From: Berberis thunbergii
Lineage: Eukaryota; Streptophyta; Magnoliopsida; Ranunculales; Berberidaceae
Assembly: GCA_003290165.1 (NCBI GenBank)
Contig: QNQO01000457.1
Location: 434,001 to 498,000, forward strand
DNA: 64,000 nucleotides
Reading direction: 5' to 3'
Part shown: in pieces, positions 10,822-22,500 of the stretch
How positions within the stretch are numbered: position 1 is the stretch's first letter
Layout of the letters: every line of letters begins with the position of its first letter
Notes under the pieces: generated by a model
Database searches by the model: none
What the model was told of the DNA's origin: nothing
What the model saw: the letters and a program-made list of their open reading frames with translations, nothing else
Program-made: the position numbers and the translations under genes

Positions 10822-12500
10822 CACCGACTCACTCTTTTTCATTGTAGGGATGGTACATATATTCAACAATTCACCCGAGGTAATAAGTTTTAATTTTTAT
10901 TTCTGACTTTTCATTTCATTTGTTTAACACTGGGGCCAGTGTTATATTTTTTGGGGGTGGGGAGATTTATCAAAATTCATATATCTTTTGAAAATCTTTT
11001 TCTAAAACTTAAAAAATTAAAAAATGGTGTGGTATCCTAGCTATGATGAGATTAGATTACTTGATTCATTACATTTAGGCAAATAGATGTTGGAAGTTTA
11101 TTACTAGAGTAAATATTGCATTTGAGCATTTAGGAACAAATAATTTTTTGCACAATGACCACAGATGTAGTTCATAATACAGAAGTAAGCAACTTTCTAG
11201 GAATCTAGATGAATAATAGTGGATATTTTAACCTTGTGAGTTATCAGACCTTTCATTTTATTCAGAGTGTTTTTACACAACTCCGAGTCATATGATGACT
11301 TAAAACTTTATTGGACATTAACTTGTTGTGAAGTCTCATTATTCTTCTTTTTGGTTGGTAAGTAAGGATGACATATTTTTCGAGTTAAAAGAAACATAGG
11401 TTTTGTAGTCTATTTGAGACTTATAACCATTACCAAACCTTAAAAGGTAAATTAGGCATCTCTTATCCATCCGAACCTTCTCAAAACCATCTTGCAAAAC
11501 ATTTCATCCAATAGCAATGTGGGCCTTTGTCTTGGTTTATTATATATATATCACCCATTTTCCCCTTATGTTTCTAAAAAATGTTAGGAAGATTTATGAA
11601 GAAAAATGGGAGTGCAAAGTGAAAATCCAAAGTCCAAGGTACTTAAAAAAAAAGGTTGTGAAGAAAGGAAAACAAAAGGAAGTGATTGATGAGTTCCTTA
11701 TTAAGCTATTTGAAGACCCTACATTTTCATAAACATTTACTTACTTACAATCTACCCCACTCTTCCTCGCATAAAAACAAACCCAAATTCATTTTTATTT
11801 TAGATACGTCCTAATTAACCATATGGTAAGGTACGGTAAGAAGTGGAGAGTAGATGAAAAGACGCTATGGTGGTTAACTTGACATTCTTTCAAGTGGTCA
11901 ACATTCCTTTCATGAGACTATTATTCTCTTTCAAGTCCGTTTATTCTTATAAGCATGTGAGAAGTTTGACTTTTCGCATTTCCTTTTTTCCTTACATGCA
12001 AAAGAAATTTTTTTTTACCCAAACATAAAGTGATCATTTCAGATAAATTAACTGGTGAGTTTTGAAGTCAAAACGGTTATTCCAAAGGTAGATTAGGATG
12101 TACGTTACTTTGATACGAAAAGTAGCATTTGTTGGTTATTCACACACACACCTTGTTTCAAAGTTTCTAACTTGCAATGTGCATTTTAGTAAGAAGTTAC
12201 TTATATCTCGTCTTCTATGTGGTTGAATAACAAGGATAGTCTCTAAGAAAAATAGGACACACATCAATTTTGTTTCATATAAAAAAAATGTTTGTGGGTT
12301 GACCCTCAATAGGCTAAAACTCCTCCTTTAGTGTCATGCTAGAGGTTCAATGCATTGTTACATATTGTAAATGCAATCGAGTCATACCAGCGAAAATGGC
12401 ATTGATTTATGTGAGAAGTTTATGATGAATAAATATATTTTGTTTTGTGTTCTTATCTTTCTTTTCATTGTTCTTTGCTAGAGGACTAGCAAAAGGTTGT
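10822..12500 (+). other. Athila 3' non-coding (former env-like) spacer
   Basis: AT-rich sequence between pol and the 3' LTR. Only a 71-codon ORF at 11517-11732 stands out, lysine-rich with no recognisable domain. I see no intact env-like frame. Confidence 0.5.
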
Positions 12501-13354
12501 TTGGGGGTGGTGTGATAAGCACCCAAAACATTGATTTTTACACTCTTAAATATACAATTGTTAAGTCCAATTATCAAATAAAAATATCCCATTACGTGTA
12601 ATTTGTAAAAATTCAAGCACAAATCTCAAACCATGCATAAAGTGACACAATAAGGGTAAATTCAACAATTACAAAGCCCAATGGGAGTTCAAATGCATTC
12701 ATAAGGATTAAAGAATTTCAATCCCAAGACCCATGAAGTCAAGCCCACAAAGCAGCAACTACTGATCTCGAGAAAATCAATAGAAATATTTGGACGTCCA
12801 CATGGCCAACTTTATCATAAAAAGCTATTTACAAGACACGTTTCCTTAGTCAACTCTAAACCCATGTTTCCTTGTTTCATTCAACCATGTTTCCTTGTTT
12901 CACTCAACCATGTTTTTTATTTCACTCAAACCCTTTTTTTACCTATTAAAACCCCATACATGGAGTTCAAGAAGGATAGTTTTTTTAAAGAGTTTTTTTT
13001 AGTTATAGTTATTGGCTTTATATTTTTTTCTTGGTAGAAAAGTGCATATACTACGTTTTAATTTCATTGAAGAAATAAGTTTTATCTTTGTTTTTTTTTT
13101 TTTCAATTGTTTCTCTTTCTCCTTTAACTTTTAGTTTATTTTCACCATTCATTATTTTACTCTTTTCTTTATTCTTTAAAATTGAAAATCATATTTATCT
13201 TCTAATCCACGTGAAGTAGTCGATAACCCCTACTTCTACTATGCATAGTTGAAGTGTATTGCAGGTTAAAAGAAAAATAAAATAAAAACAATAGTTATTT
13301 CTTTGATTAATGTCGAAAATCATGCAACAAGATTAATGTCAATTTTAGGCATCA
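12501..13354 (+). mobile_element. polypurine tract and 3' LTR of the Athila element
   Basis: The tract TTGGGGGTGG (12501-12510) is followed by TGTGATAAGCACCC; the LTR probably runs to CA at 13353-13354 (about 842 bp). A TATA-like TATTAAAACCCC lies near 12940. The right border is inferred from the terminal CA, because the partner LTR is not in the window. Confidence 0.6.
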
Positions 13355-13817
13355 ATCAGAAATGATGGTCTTGGAGGTGTAGTGTTTCACTTGAAAGTAG
13401 GTGGGTGTGCAATTGTGGTGTTGTAGATAGTGGAGATGGAGGGGGAGTGGGAAAAAATAAAAAAGTACATGGGTTGGTCTTGGTTTGGGCTTTTGTTAAA
13501 ATGGGTTGGGTTCTAGTATGAGTTTGGGTTGGGCTTTATTACTTCTACAAATACCGAGACAATCAGAGACTAATCTAATGGAAATCGATTCCGCCCCAGT
13601 TCAAACTGGTCCGGGATAGGGATCAAAAACAAATTGAGAGGAACTGATTTGTCCCGATACAAACCGAATTGAGATCATATGGTTCGAGTCAAACTGGGAT
13701 TGTTGTCGACCCCAAAAAAGGAGAGGGCTTCATCCAAAGAGAAGAATCGTTTTGTAATGATTTGAAAACAGGATAATCAAGCTCCCATTTAACTCAATCA
13801 ATTTAATTACACCCCTT
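13355..13817. other. unassigned spacer
   Basis: Contains GGGTTGGG/GGTTTGGG-rich repeats around 13470-13540 and a stretch with mirrored AACCGAATTGAG-type motifs (13560-13700) that resembles MITE interiors. No gene seen. Confidence 0.4.
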
Positions 13818-13918
13818 ATGTCACACCTCGACCAACCATGGAACTCGCAGCGTGCTGACATGTTAACTGATATGTAACGACAAACGAATCGTAACCGGAC
13901 GCAACATCATAATATAAC
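13818..13918 (-). mobile_element. terminal fragment of a Tekay-type LTR
   Basis: TGTCACACCTCGACC... matches the reverse complement of the last 100 bp of the solo LTR at 53468-55844, sharing CGCAGCGTGC, ATCGTAACCGG and CAACATCATAATATAACA. It is cut at 13918 by a Tat-type LTR. Confidence 0.75.
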
Positions 13919-14237
13919 ATGATGATACAAAAAATGATCACATCCCTGAGCCATACACGTGTCATATGATCTCGAGGATATACGGGCCCTAGCAGCCCAA
14001 CGCTGATCCAGCCCAAGCGGTTCTAAGCCCGCCTGATCTAGTCCGCCAGATAGACCCAAATTCTTACAGCGTGCTCACGACTATCCTCAATACCCGTAAG
14101 CCCTACTAAGGCAAGTATCTTGAGGATCAGCTTCGGGTGAGCAACTACAACAGCTTTTTGCTTCCAACTAGGAAGCAAATACCATAATACATTCCACGCA
14201 TGCTTCCAACTACAACAACTTTTTAATGTTTGCAATT
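13919..14237 (+). mobile_element. 5' portion of a Tat-type LTR (same family as 46953-60042)
   Basis: Starts TGATGATACA and follows the reverse complement of the LTRs at 46953-47450 and 59364-60042. Shared blocks include CATACACGTGTCAT, CCCAAGCGGTTCTAAGCCCG, AATACCCGTAAGCCCT and AAGTATCT, with similarity ending about GCTTCCAAC. It is plus oriented and truncated. Confidence 0.75.
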
Positions 14238-14732
14238 ACTTATAAAATTGTTAATCGCCATAAAGAAATTATACATTCCAAGATAACCAAATGTAAGTTT
14301 TTATTAAACTAAATAATTTTTAATGTTTGCAAAAAAAAAACAAATAGTCAAGCCCCAAGATTATCGAACTTGTCATTTACTAAAATGTTAAATTTCCAAT
14401 CACTACATCAACAAAGAAATGTAAAAATAGTTTTATGAACAATTATCATATTCTATTATATATTATATAATTGATTTTTTGTAACGCAAAATATTTATAT
14501 TTTTGAAAGTTGACAGAGGGGAGATGTCTCCCCTTGCCCCTTAGTAGATCTGTCGTTGCTCGCCGGAACCGGGACAAAAAAATGTCCATTGCGTCAGTTC
14601 TTGTGAATGGGGAACCCATACTCGCCCAAATCTCTACGGGTACGAGTTCCCCACTGGTAGTACACATTTTTTTGCCCTCACGACGATTCCTGCGAGTGTG
14701 GCCACGCTCGCAGAAACTGCCGCAAGGGCGAA

Positions 14733-14950
14733 GATTAAAAAAAAAAAAAAAAAAAAAAAGGTGGGACACTGCCACTTCTACTACTCCTGTTCACCACCGC
14801 CACCTCACCATCACCACCAACTAGCCACTGCCAAGAAGAAAAAAAAATGGGAGGAGGTGACACTGCCACCTCTCCTCCCCTTCACCACCGCCGCCGCCTC
14901 GCCATCACCACCACTTTGCCACCGCCATAGAGAAAAAATGGGAGGTGGGA
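14733..14950 (+). repeat. poly-A tract followed by CAC/CCG-rich tandem repeat
   Basis: About 23 A residues are followed by two and a bit copies of a roughly 92-bp unit (GACACTGCCACYTCT ... TTCACCACCGCC ... AAAAAATGGGAGG). The surrounding 14238-15130 has no gene. ORFs across it are low-complexity Lys and His/Pro runs. Confidence 0.65.
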
Positions 14951-15129
14951 CAATTTTGTATGCCTAATAATTCAGTTGATGATCATTAGTTCATATCCAA
15001 CAACTGTCAAACAGATATGTACAATTCAGAATATGATTTCAAACTGAAATCTACCATGATGGTTTCATTGTATAGAAACTAAAATAAAATGTATTACACA
15101 AAAGGAACAAATGAGAAATTGATCACTCA

Positions 15130-15339
<210 letters not shown>

Positions 15340-15413
15340 TCACCGAGAGAGGTCTTCTGAACAATGATCCATGCTTTATATAAACAAATTGATTTGAGCA
15401 CACACATACCATG

Positions 15414-16514
15414 TCAACGACCGTACCAACCTTTCTCAGGCTGGACATCCCCATTCATCAATTTATCCAACACCACATTCAAGTCAGTTGACTGACCATT
15501 CTCAGTTAGTTTCCTCACAGCAGCCCTCACCTGATCCCCTGAGAACCCCATCGTTGCTAACTTGTCAACAACATCATCCACAGGAACCTTGTTTTGACTT
15601 CCACCAGAACTTGATGTAGTGTTATCGTTAATTGGCATTGCATGTGGTAATATCTGAGCAGTTGGGAGACGTTGGTAGCTGTTTCTACCACCAGATGAAG
15701 AAAGCTGAGATGGTTTCATTGCTGGGCTTTCATAGTGAGAATGAGACCCACTGTATGGATATGACTCAATAAAATTAAGGCCAGATGCTGCCCCATACCC
15801 AGAAGGAAATGCTGATTCAGCCCTGCCTGATGAAGGTTTGTACATATGGGGAGGAGCACTATAATACTGTTGGGAGGGTGGGGGCATGCTACGAGGCTGA
15901 GTCATTGGAAGTGCTGAGCAGACATTTTGGGGGTAGCTTTGTGGTGGTATGTAAGGGTTTTCTTCAGGACAATGGCTTGACGGAGGTTGCATTTGAGGAG
16001 ATGGATCAACAGGAACAACAGGTGGCTGTGGTTGGCACTGTTGAGGTGGCTGAGAGAACTGAGAAAGCTGCGGTGCTGATTGAAAATGTTGATGTGGTAC
16101 AGTAGATGACGCCTGAGGTTGTTGGACCGGAGGCAACTGATATTGCATGTGTGAGGCCTCGGGCAGCTGACCATGTGTTCCAACACAAGGTTCTCTAGGT
16201 GGAATTGACAGAATCTGGCTTTGGGGTAGGAGGGTGGGAGGTGGAACTGAAGGTGGGATTTGTTCAAATGGAAGATGGGGAGAATTAGGAAGGGGGCTCA
16301 TTGGAAGTTGTTGAGGTGGTTGTCGGATATCATGAGGAGGGGGAGGTGATTGATGAGATTGGTGGGGATGTACTGTGTGCGTAGAATCAACCTGAGCATT
16401 GCTCTTTTGGTTTTCAGAATTCTGGTATCCCTTGGATGATTGGAGTTTCGCAAGCTGAAGATGGGCTTCTTGTATATCTTGCTTATCTCGCAAAACCTGT
16501 AGGCCTGTTTGTAC
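15414..16514 (-). CDS. FLOE-like gene, exon 3 (QPS region and DUF1421)
   Basis: 366 codons plus stop. It opens after a TTGCAG acceptor with VQTGLQVLRDKQ. A long low-complexity Pro/Gln/Ser stretch precedes KVPVDDVVDKLATMGF and GWYGR at the stop. Upstream codons to 16559 in the same frame are intron read-through. Confidence 0.93.
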   Translation of the reverse strand, partial: VQTGLQVLRDKQDIQEAHLQLAKLQSSKGYQNSENQKSNAQVDSTHTVHPHQSHQSPPPPHDIRQPPQQLPMSPLPNSPHLPFEQIPPSVPPPTLLPQSQILSIPPREPCVGTHGQLPEASHMQYQLPPVQQPQASSTVPHQHFQSAPQLSQFSQPPQQCQPQPPVVPVDPSPQMQPPSSHCPEENPYIPPQSYPQNVCSALPMTQPRSMPPPSQQYYSAPPHMYKPSSGRAESAFPSGYGAASGLNFIESYPYSGSHSHYESPAMKPSQLSSSGGRNSYQRLPTAQILPHAMPINDNTTSSSGGSQNKVPVDDVVDKLATMGFSGDQVRAAVRKLTENGQSTDLNVVLDKLMNGDVQPEKGWYGR

Positions 16515-19500
16515 CTGCAAGCATTTAGTATAGATTATTTTGCATTCCATAATGAACAAGCAAATGAGAAAGAAGGTTAAATGTGCATATCATATGAGTG
16601 CCATGGATATCAAATTTTATTGGCATATTTCCTTCAAACCAAAACAAATAAGAAAAAACTACTCGAAGCGAGATCTACACTTGGGTTTCTGATATACGAT
16701 AAGATGTACTTTTTGATAACTATGGTTAAGGGATGTTATTATTAGAATTGGCAGTTCATTGAATTCTTTAGGAGTTCATTCACATATTAAATTCGTCAGC
16801 AAAGAGAAATGCAAGAATTAGATCTCAGTTATTGTATGTTAAGTTTGGCAACCTATCCAACTAAAAGTTTGGCAGCCTACCCAAGTCCTTTGGAGTTTGA
16901 AGTGCTGAAATGAATCATTTTTGCGAAGAAGAGTATTTAACGATACAATGAAGACCCTGTCATGTTTGTTGTTGCGAGGGACGAGAATATTAGTATATTC
17001 TTATATATTTATTTCTTTATTTGTTTCAGCAAGGACACCTGATATATACACACACACTACTGGTTTATTGGAGTGTTGCAACAATTTTCTAGGCATATCA
17101 TATTGTCTACCATCACTCGTAAGAAATCATGAAAAACAAATAAACATGTATAAAATAAAAATGAAAGACGCAAACAAAACATATTTAAGCAAGCAGGTAA
17201 ACAAAAATAAGGAAATCATTCATATAGTTCTTGTGTAATATAACAAGTAACTATCATCCATCATTTATTCACGTCACTTCGTATCAACAAAAGAAAGCCT
17301 ATGTCAGTTTTGTATACACAAAATATAAAACTTATGGATAAAGTGTTCAATCCTTTGAATAAACACATGTAACTGGAGCTCCTTCGAATTAGTATGATGG
17401 ATTTTGATTCCAAATTCCATAGAGAAAGATATGTTGATTTTAGAGGTTTTCTTCCATAAGAGGTTTTTTTGTAACTCTAAAAAACACACACTTAGAGAGA
17501 CGATGAAGTTTGTTGTGTTTAACTCTCAACCTAAAGGGAATGATAACAAACAGTTAAAAAGTATTTTTTTTTCTTTTGAAGTTTCAAAAAGAGGGACATG
17601 GCAATACAATATTGATACTGTGCAATGTGACATTTTGTCATATTTCTGGTACCTATCAGACTATACTGACGAGATGATGTAAAGCAATATGATATCACCC
17701 ATTGATATGTATTGTTTAGGTACTGATAGGGTACGTATGATATCTATAACTATGCCATTAACATATAAATTGCCAATTTCACATTACAAACAACATTCAA
17801 GAAATAGGGCATAAAGAAGATCAATTGTCCACAAGGTTACGAAATATTTTGTAGACTCAGGTTTAGCAATATTAAAATGCCTGAAACTAGATTAACAATT
17901 GAAGGGGGTTTTAGAAAATTTTGAATAAATTTAGTCCATTATGTCAAATTTTAAATAAAATAAAACCAATTAAGCCCATGACCATGAAAAATTCTGGTTG
18001 CACATGCAAAAAGGTTGAAAATTTTCATGAACCACCTAGAACCTCATTTTGGTATCAAAAGTTTGTTATGATGTGAGCACTCTTCCGTAAATGTAATATG
18101 TCATTTTTAGGACACAGTCTCTTGTGACATTGTTTATGTAATACTTAGTATGTATGAGTTTAAAGTGCATAATTTGTATTGTGAATTTAAAAGTACAAGT
18201 GTCGTACCAACTTTGTGGTTTATTTATCATATCATGAACTATTAGATAAATCTATAAGGCTTCATTAAATGAGTTCACTAGTTTTATTTAATTTTGTTTT
18301 TTTTTACACAACCAAAATTTTCAACTTCTTTCCACGTAAAACTGAACTTTTTCACAAAATATTTCTTAAAAACCTGTGTAACAAAATTATCTCATTTCAA
18401 GAAATCACGATCCTTGGTTGAACACAAATGCAAAGTGAATCTGAAATAAGTATTCAAGAATAAACCACTGTACCAAAAATAAAATCAATTATTAGTCCCC
18501 AACAATGGTGAATGCCTAGGATGCACAGAAGTGCTTTTTTATAAAAATATTAAGATAAGGAAAATACTTCTCTGAGAATGTTCTCCAGCTGCCTCAGTTT
18601 CCCATCTGCTTTCCCATGATTATTCGCAATAGAGATCTTCAAGTCATCTACCAAATTCTCAAGCTGAAGAGTTCTGTTTTCCATCTGTGAAAGTCGAACA
18701 CCAAGACCTTCCAATACATTTAGCATTTTATCAGCATGTATCTTCATTGTCTTGTCAATCTCAGACACCATTGCCAACTTGTATGAAGCCAAATCTTTCT
18801 CCCAAGTGCTCTTTGCAGATACGACAGTATCTAGAGATCCATAAGTCTGTAGGAAGTATGGTAAAATAAAACAACAATGAGAAGTTACAGATCATGGACA
18901 CAAACTTTTGAAGAAGAATCATTACCATTCAGATCAACATCTACTTGAACGAGAATTCAAATTCTAGACAAGTAATCCATATGTAATCTTCTGCATTTAT
19001 TTATTTTTATTTTATCATTGTTTATGTTTTCTTTTCTTTTTTAATGCCTATAAAAAAATGTCATATTCAATGAGTTCACTGTACCTAAATGCTGCCAGTT
19101 AGAAATGTCCTCATAGAAGGGACATGAAATTAGAAAATGGCAACAAGGCTGAAACGCGCTAGAGTTCTGTAATCTGAAAGGATCCCAAAGTCTTAATTAA
19201 CATTAAAAGACACCCCTTTTAAGGACCAATTTAGCTGAACCCTAGTTCAAAAGGATCACTAAGATGTCCATAATCACCTTCCACCTTATGGAATTTTCTT
19301 GTTTGTCCAACTGTTTTGAGAGCAACAGTACCCAAAAAATAGAGTTTGCAATGGGGAAGGTATGGGTTTAGCATTTTGTGAATTCAGAATAAAGGCCCAC
19401 CTGACAAAACGATGCAAAAGAAAAGCCCAATCCCGAACATGACCTGTTGGCATTCCCATCAAGAAATCGTATAATTGTCGACTTCCAAAGCAACCTCCAA

Positions 19501-22500
19501 TAACAGTCAAGTAACCCTAAGATGAATGATAAAATGGGTCCAAACTCTTCTGACAAAATCCCAATGAATGAAAATGTCATTCTATAGTTCCCATCACTTT
19601 ACAGGAACACCCCATATATTCTCCATCAACTTCCAAGTCCTATAAGAATATCCCTAACTTGAGCTGGATTCCAGAAAGCAATAAAAATAATGCAACTTGA
19701 CTGGAATCTCTTTTTGCCATGCTAACTTGGAATAAGATTTTCTGAAAGCACCTTCGAGAATGCTAGGCTCAACTATTCATACAGCGAGACGAGCTCAACT
19801 GACTTATTCAACAGCAGTCCTATGGATCTAGATGTGAAATCTTTCAACTAGGGGTGAGTGACAAGTTAGGCCCCCTAATATATCTTGGAGCACCTTGTAA
19901 ACCATATGAATAAGTTAGAGGTTCATTGCTAGAAAGTTGAAAATTTCCAAAGAATTTTAGTGTATTAGTTGATTTGACAAAAACTGGTTGCGTAAGAGAT
20001 GTGACTCAACTTTTGAGGTCATTTTCCACTTAGCAAAGGCATGTGATTTCGCGAAATTTCGCAAAATATTTTGTTTTTGAGATCTTGAAAAGCAAATTAT
20101 TACGGGTTATTTCAAAATATTTCGTGCTTTTTTGAAACCCAAAAAGTTATGAAGCAAATTACATTTTTTCGGCCAAAATATTTTTTGTAGATTTCAATAT
20201 TTTCATATAAACCCAAAAAATTATGAAGAAAATTACATTTATAGGGTTACTTGTGTACTTAGGCTTCATTTAATGTGTATATCAGGTTAATTTATTTGTA
20301 TCTTACTTTTCCGCAAATTCATATATATTTGACATACTCTAAAAAATTTTAAGTTCTTTCTACATACAACAAAATATTTCTTAAAATTAGAAACCAAAAT
20401 TAATTAGTAAGATGAAATCACAATCCTTGCTCTTAGCAATGGGATTCATGACTGGAATGAGCAGTGTAGTCAAGTAACGTACATAGGTATGCCTGAGGCT
20501 CGCCTTGAAGCGTTTTTAACCGCATCAAAGTATGCACCTTTTTGCTCCTCGGTATGCCTAGTGCCCAAGGCGAGAAACATATGAGGTGCACATCATACTA
20601 AGTTATTTTTATTTATTCATTTATTTATACCATCAGAGGTTGATTAAAATATCTCCTTGCAGTAAATATAAAAACCCAAACTTGCAATTTGCAACTAATG
20701 ACTGGGGCTTCACAAAAAAGCCTTGGCTTTGCTACCTTGGAGATTCTTAATGATTTTATTTTTTCAGCTTTCAGATGTTCAAATACACTTTTTATGGTGG
20801 ATGTCTAGATTAAAAGAAGCTGAGACATGCCAACTCATGAATTTGTCAAAAAGTTGGGCATGTGCCAGTTTCATAGTTTATTTTTATTTTTATTATTTTT
20901 TTTTTAAAAGCAAGCACGCCATTGGTGGATATAGAACCCAAGACATGGGGGTTAAACCACCACATTTATTATGCATGGACTGCTAATCATAGGGGTGACT
21001 TCATAATGAATATTTGAGGGGAAAATCATTAAATGCCTACTTTTATAGAGTAGTTTAAATTAACCAAAAAAACTCCTAAAAGTAAGCCCAGTGGTTCTCA
21101 TGTCAGTGAGACGTATGCATAATATTGTGTCTCAAGTATCTCATTTCTCAAATATGTGTGCCTCGCCAAGCCTGAAAACTTAAACTATAGTGGGAATGAA
21201 TGTGTTTTCTCTAGTCCTCTTGGAAAGGAAATGACTTTGGGAACACATCGTAATTGTGATTTCTTGGGGTTTACTAAAAAGAAATAAATTTTTTTAAGGG
21301 AAGTACTTAGATGTTAGATACGTATGGGGATCAAGCTCATGGGCTAGTAGTGGGGAGTCACACGGTGAATGCATAAAGAGACCACGTTCCTGATTTTTGT
21401 TTTCTAGTTGGGCTCGTTATCTATTGTAATATGACTTACTAGCTTGTTGTTTCTACTGGTTTTGTAAATTTTTTGCTTGCACCTTTGCCAAAAATATTCA
21501 AACAACTATGTCATCTTTAATACGTCAATTTCATACATCTCAAACTATGTCACCTCAATTCTTTTGACGAAAGCATTTGAGTCGAAGCTTAACTTTTCTA
21601 ATCTCGTAAAAAAGATGGGGACATAGATATTGCCTCCACGGCTACAAAGAAAATTTTTCCAGTCGACAAAAAATCTCGCCGATCTCATGTATATTCTTAC
21701 TAAGCTGCTAACAATATCGATCTATTCTTATTATGACTTTATTAGTTGTCGCAAAAGCTTTACTACTATCATTGCTAACTCCATTGACATCATTCATTGG
21801 AATGGGGATATATTTACTAAGAGACATCAATAGCGGAGTGCATTACTTCTTTCTTTAGAGACCTGTTTTACTAAATTAAAACTGTGGAGGCCTAATTTGG
21901 ATGGGCTGCAGCACTTCAACTCTATCTCCCCTCACCAAGGGACAACCATGGAATCAATAATCCGAAGCTGAGGTGCAGGCAACCATCAATAGCTTTGCAC
22001 ATAATTGATAGGTATCCTTCCGAATTTTTGGTAATTGTTGAAATGCGGAAAATGACGACCCTGAAAGTGGTTACAGATTTTGATCTTTGGGTGTGTTTGA
22101 TTTCAAGGAAAATTTACCACGAAAAATTGCAAGTTCCATTTTTCAAACCAAACGTGTTCTCTTTTGCTCGACAAAAAGCCATGTTCAAAATGAGCTTTGT
22201 TTCAAAAGTCCAAGTCTAGTTTCATATCTCATCAATTGTGTTTGAAAAATGGTTTTAATGTTAAGGTCAGATTTTGAAAATCAAATTGTAAAGTTTTTTG
22301 TAAAAATCAGATTTTATAAATCTTATTTGTAAAATCAGATTTTGCAAAAGGTTTTACTAAATAAAAAAATCAGATTTCAGATTTGACAAAACTTTTGTAA
22401 AAACAGAATTTATAAATCCGAAAAATCAGATTTGGTATAACCTAAAATCATTTTACTTGGGACGCCCTTGGGGTTTGTAGGTTGCATATAATGGAAATGA

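Larger units (their letters stand above)
7098..13354 (+). mobile_element. Athila-type Ty3/gypsy retrotransposon, 5' part displaced by the CACTA insertion
   Basis: The element resumes inside the protease region right after the CACTA end, then follows the order RT, RNase H, integrase, a long 3' non-coding region, polypurine tract and a 3' LTR. Protein similarity, the long spacer between integrase and LTR, and the TGATAAGC LTR start fit the Athila lineage. The 5' LTR and gag must lie left of the CACTA element, outside the window. Many stops and frameshifts show it is dead. Confidence 0.85.

Noticed and set aside
14446..14967. Frames of 89-109 codons around the poly-A and CAC repeat
   Set aside because: Poly-Lys and His/Pro-rich low-complexity translations; no domain.
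15785..16267. Open frames overlapping the FLOE-like exon 3 on plus and alternative minus frames
   Set aside because: They are shadows of the low-complexity Gln/Pro region; only the DUF1421 frame has family similarity and proper splice phase.
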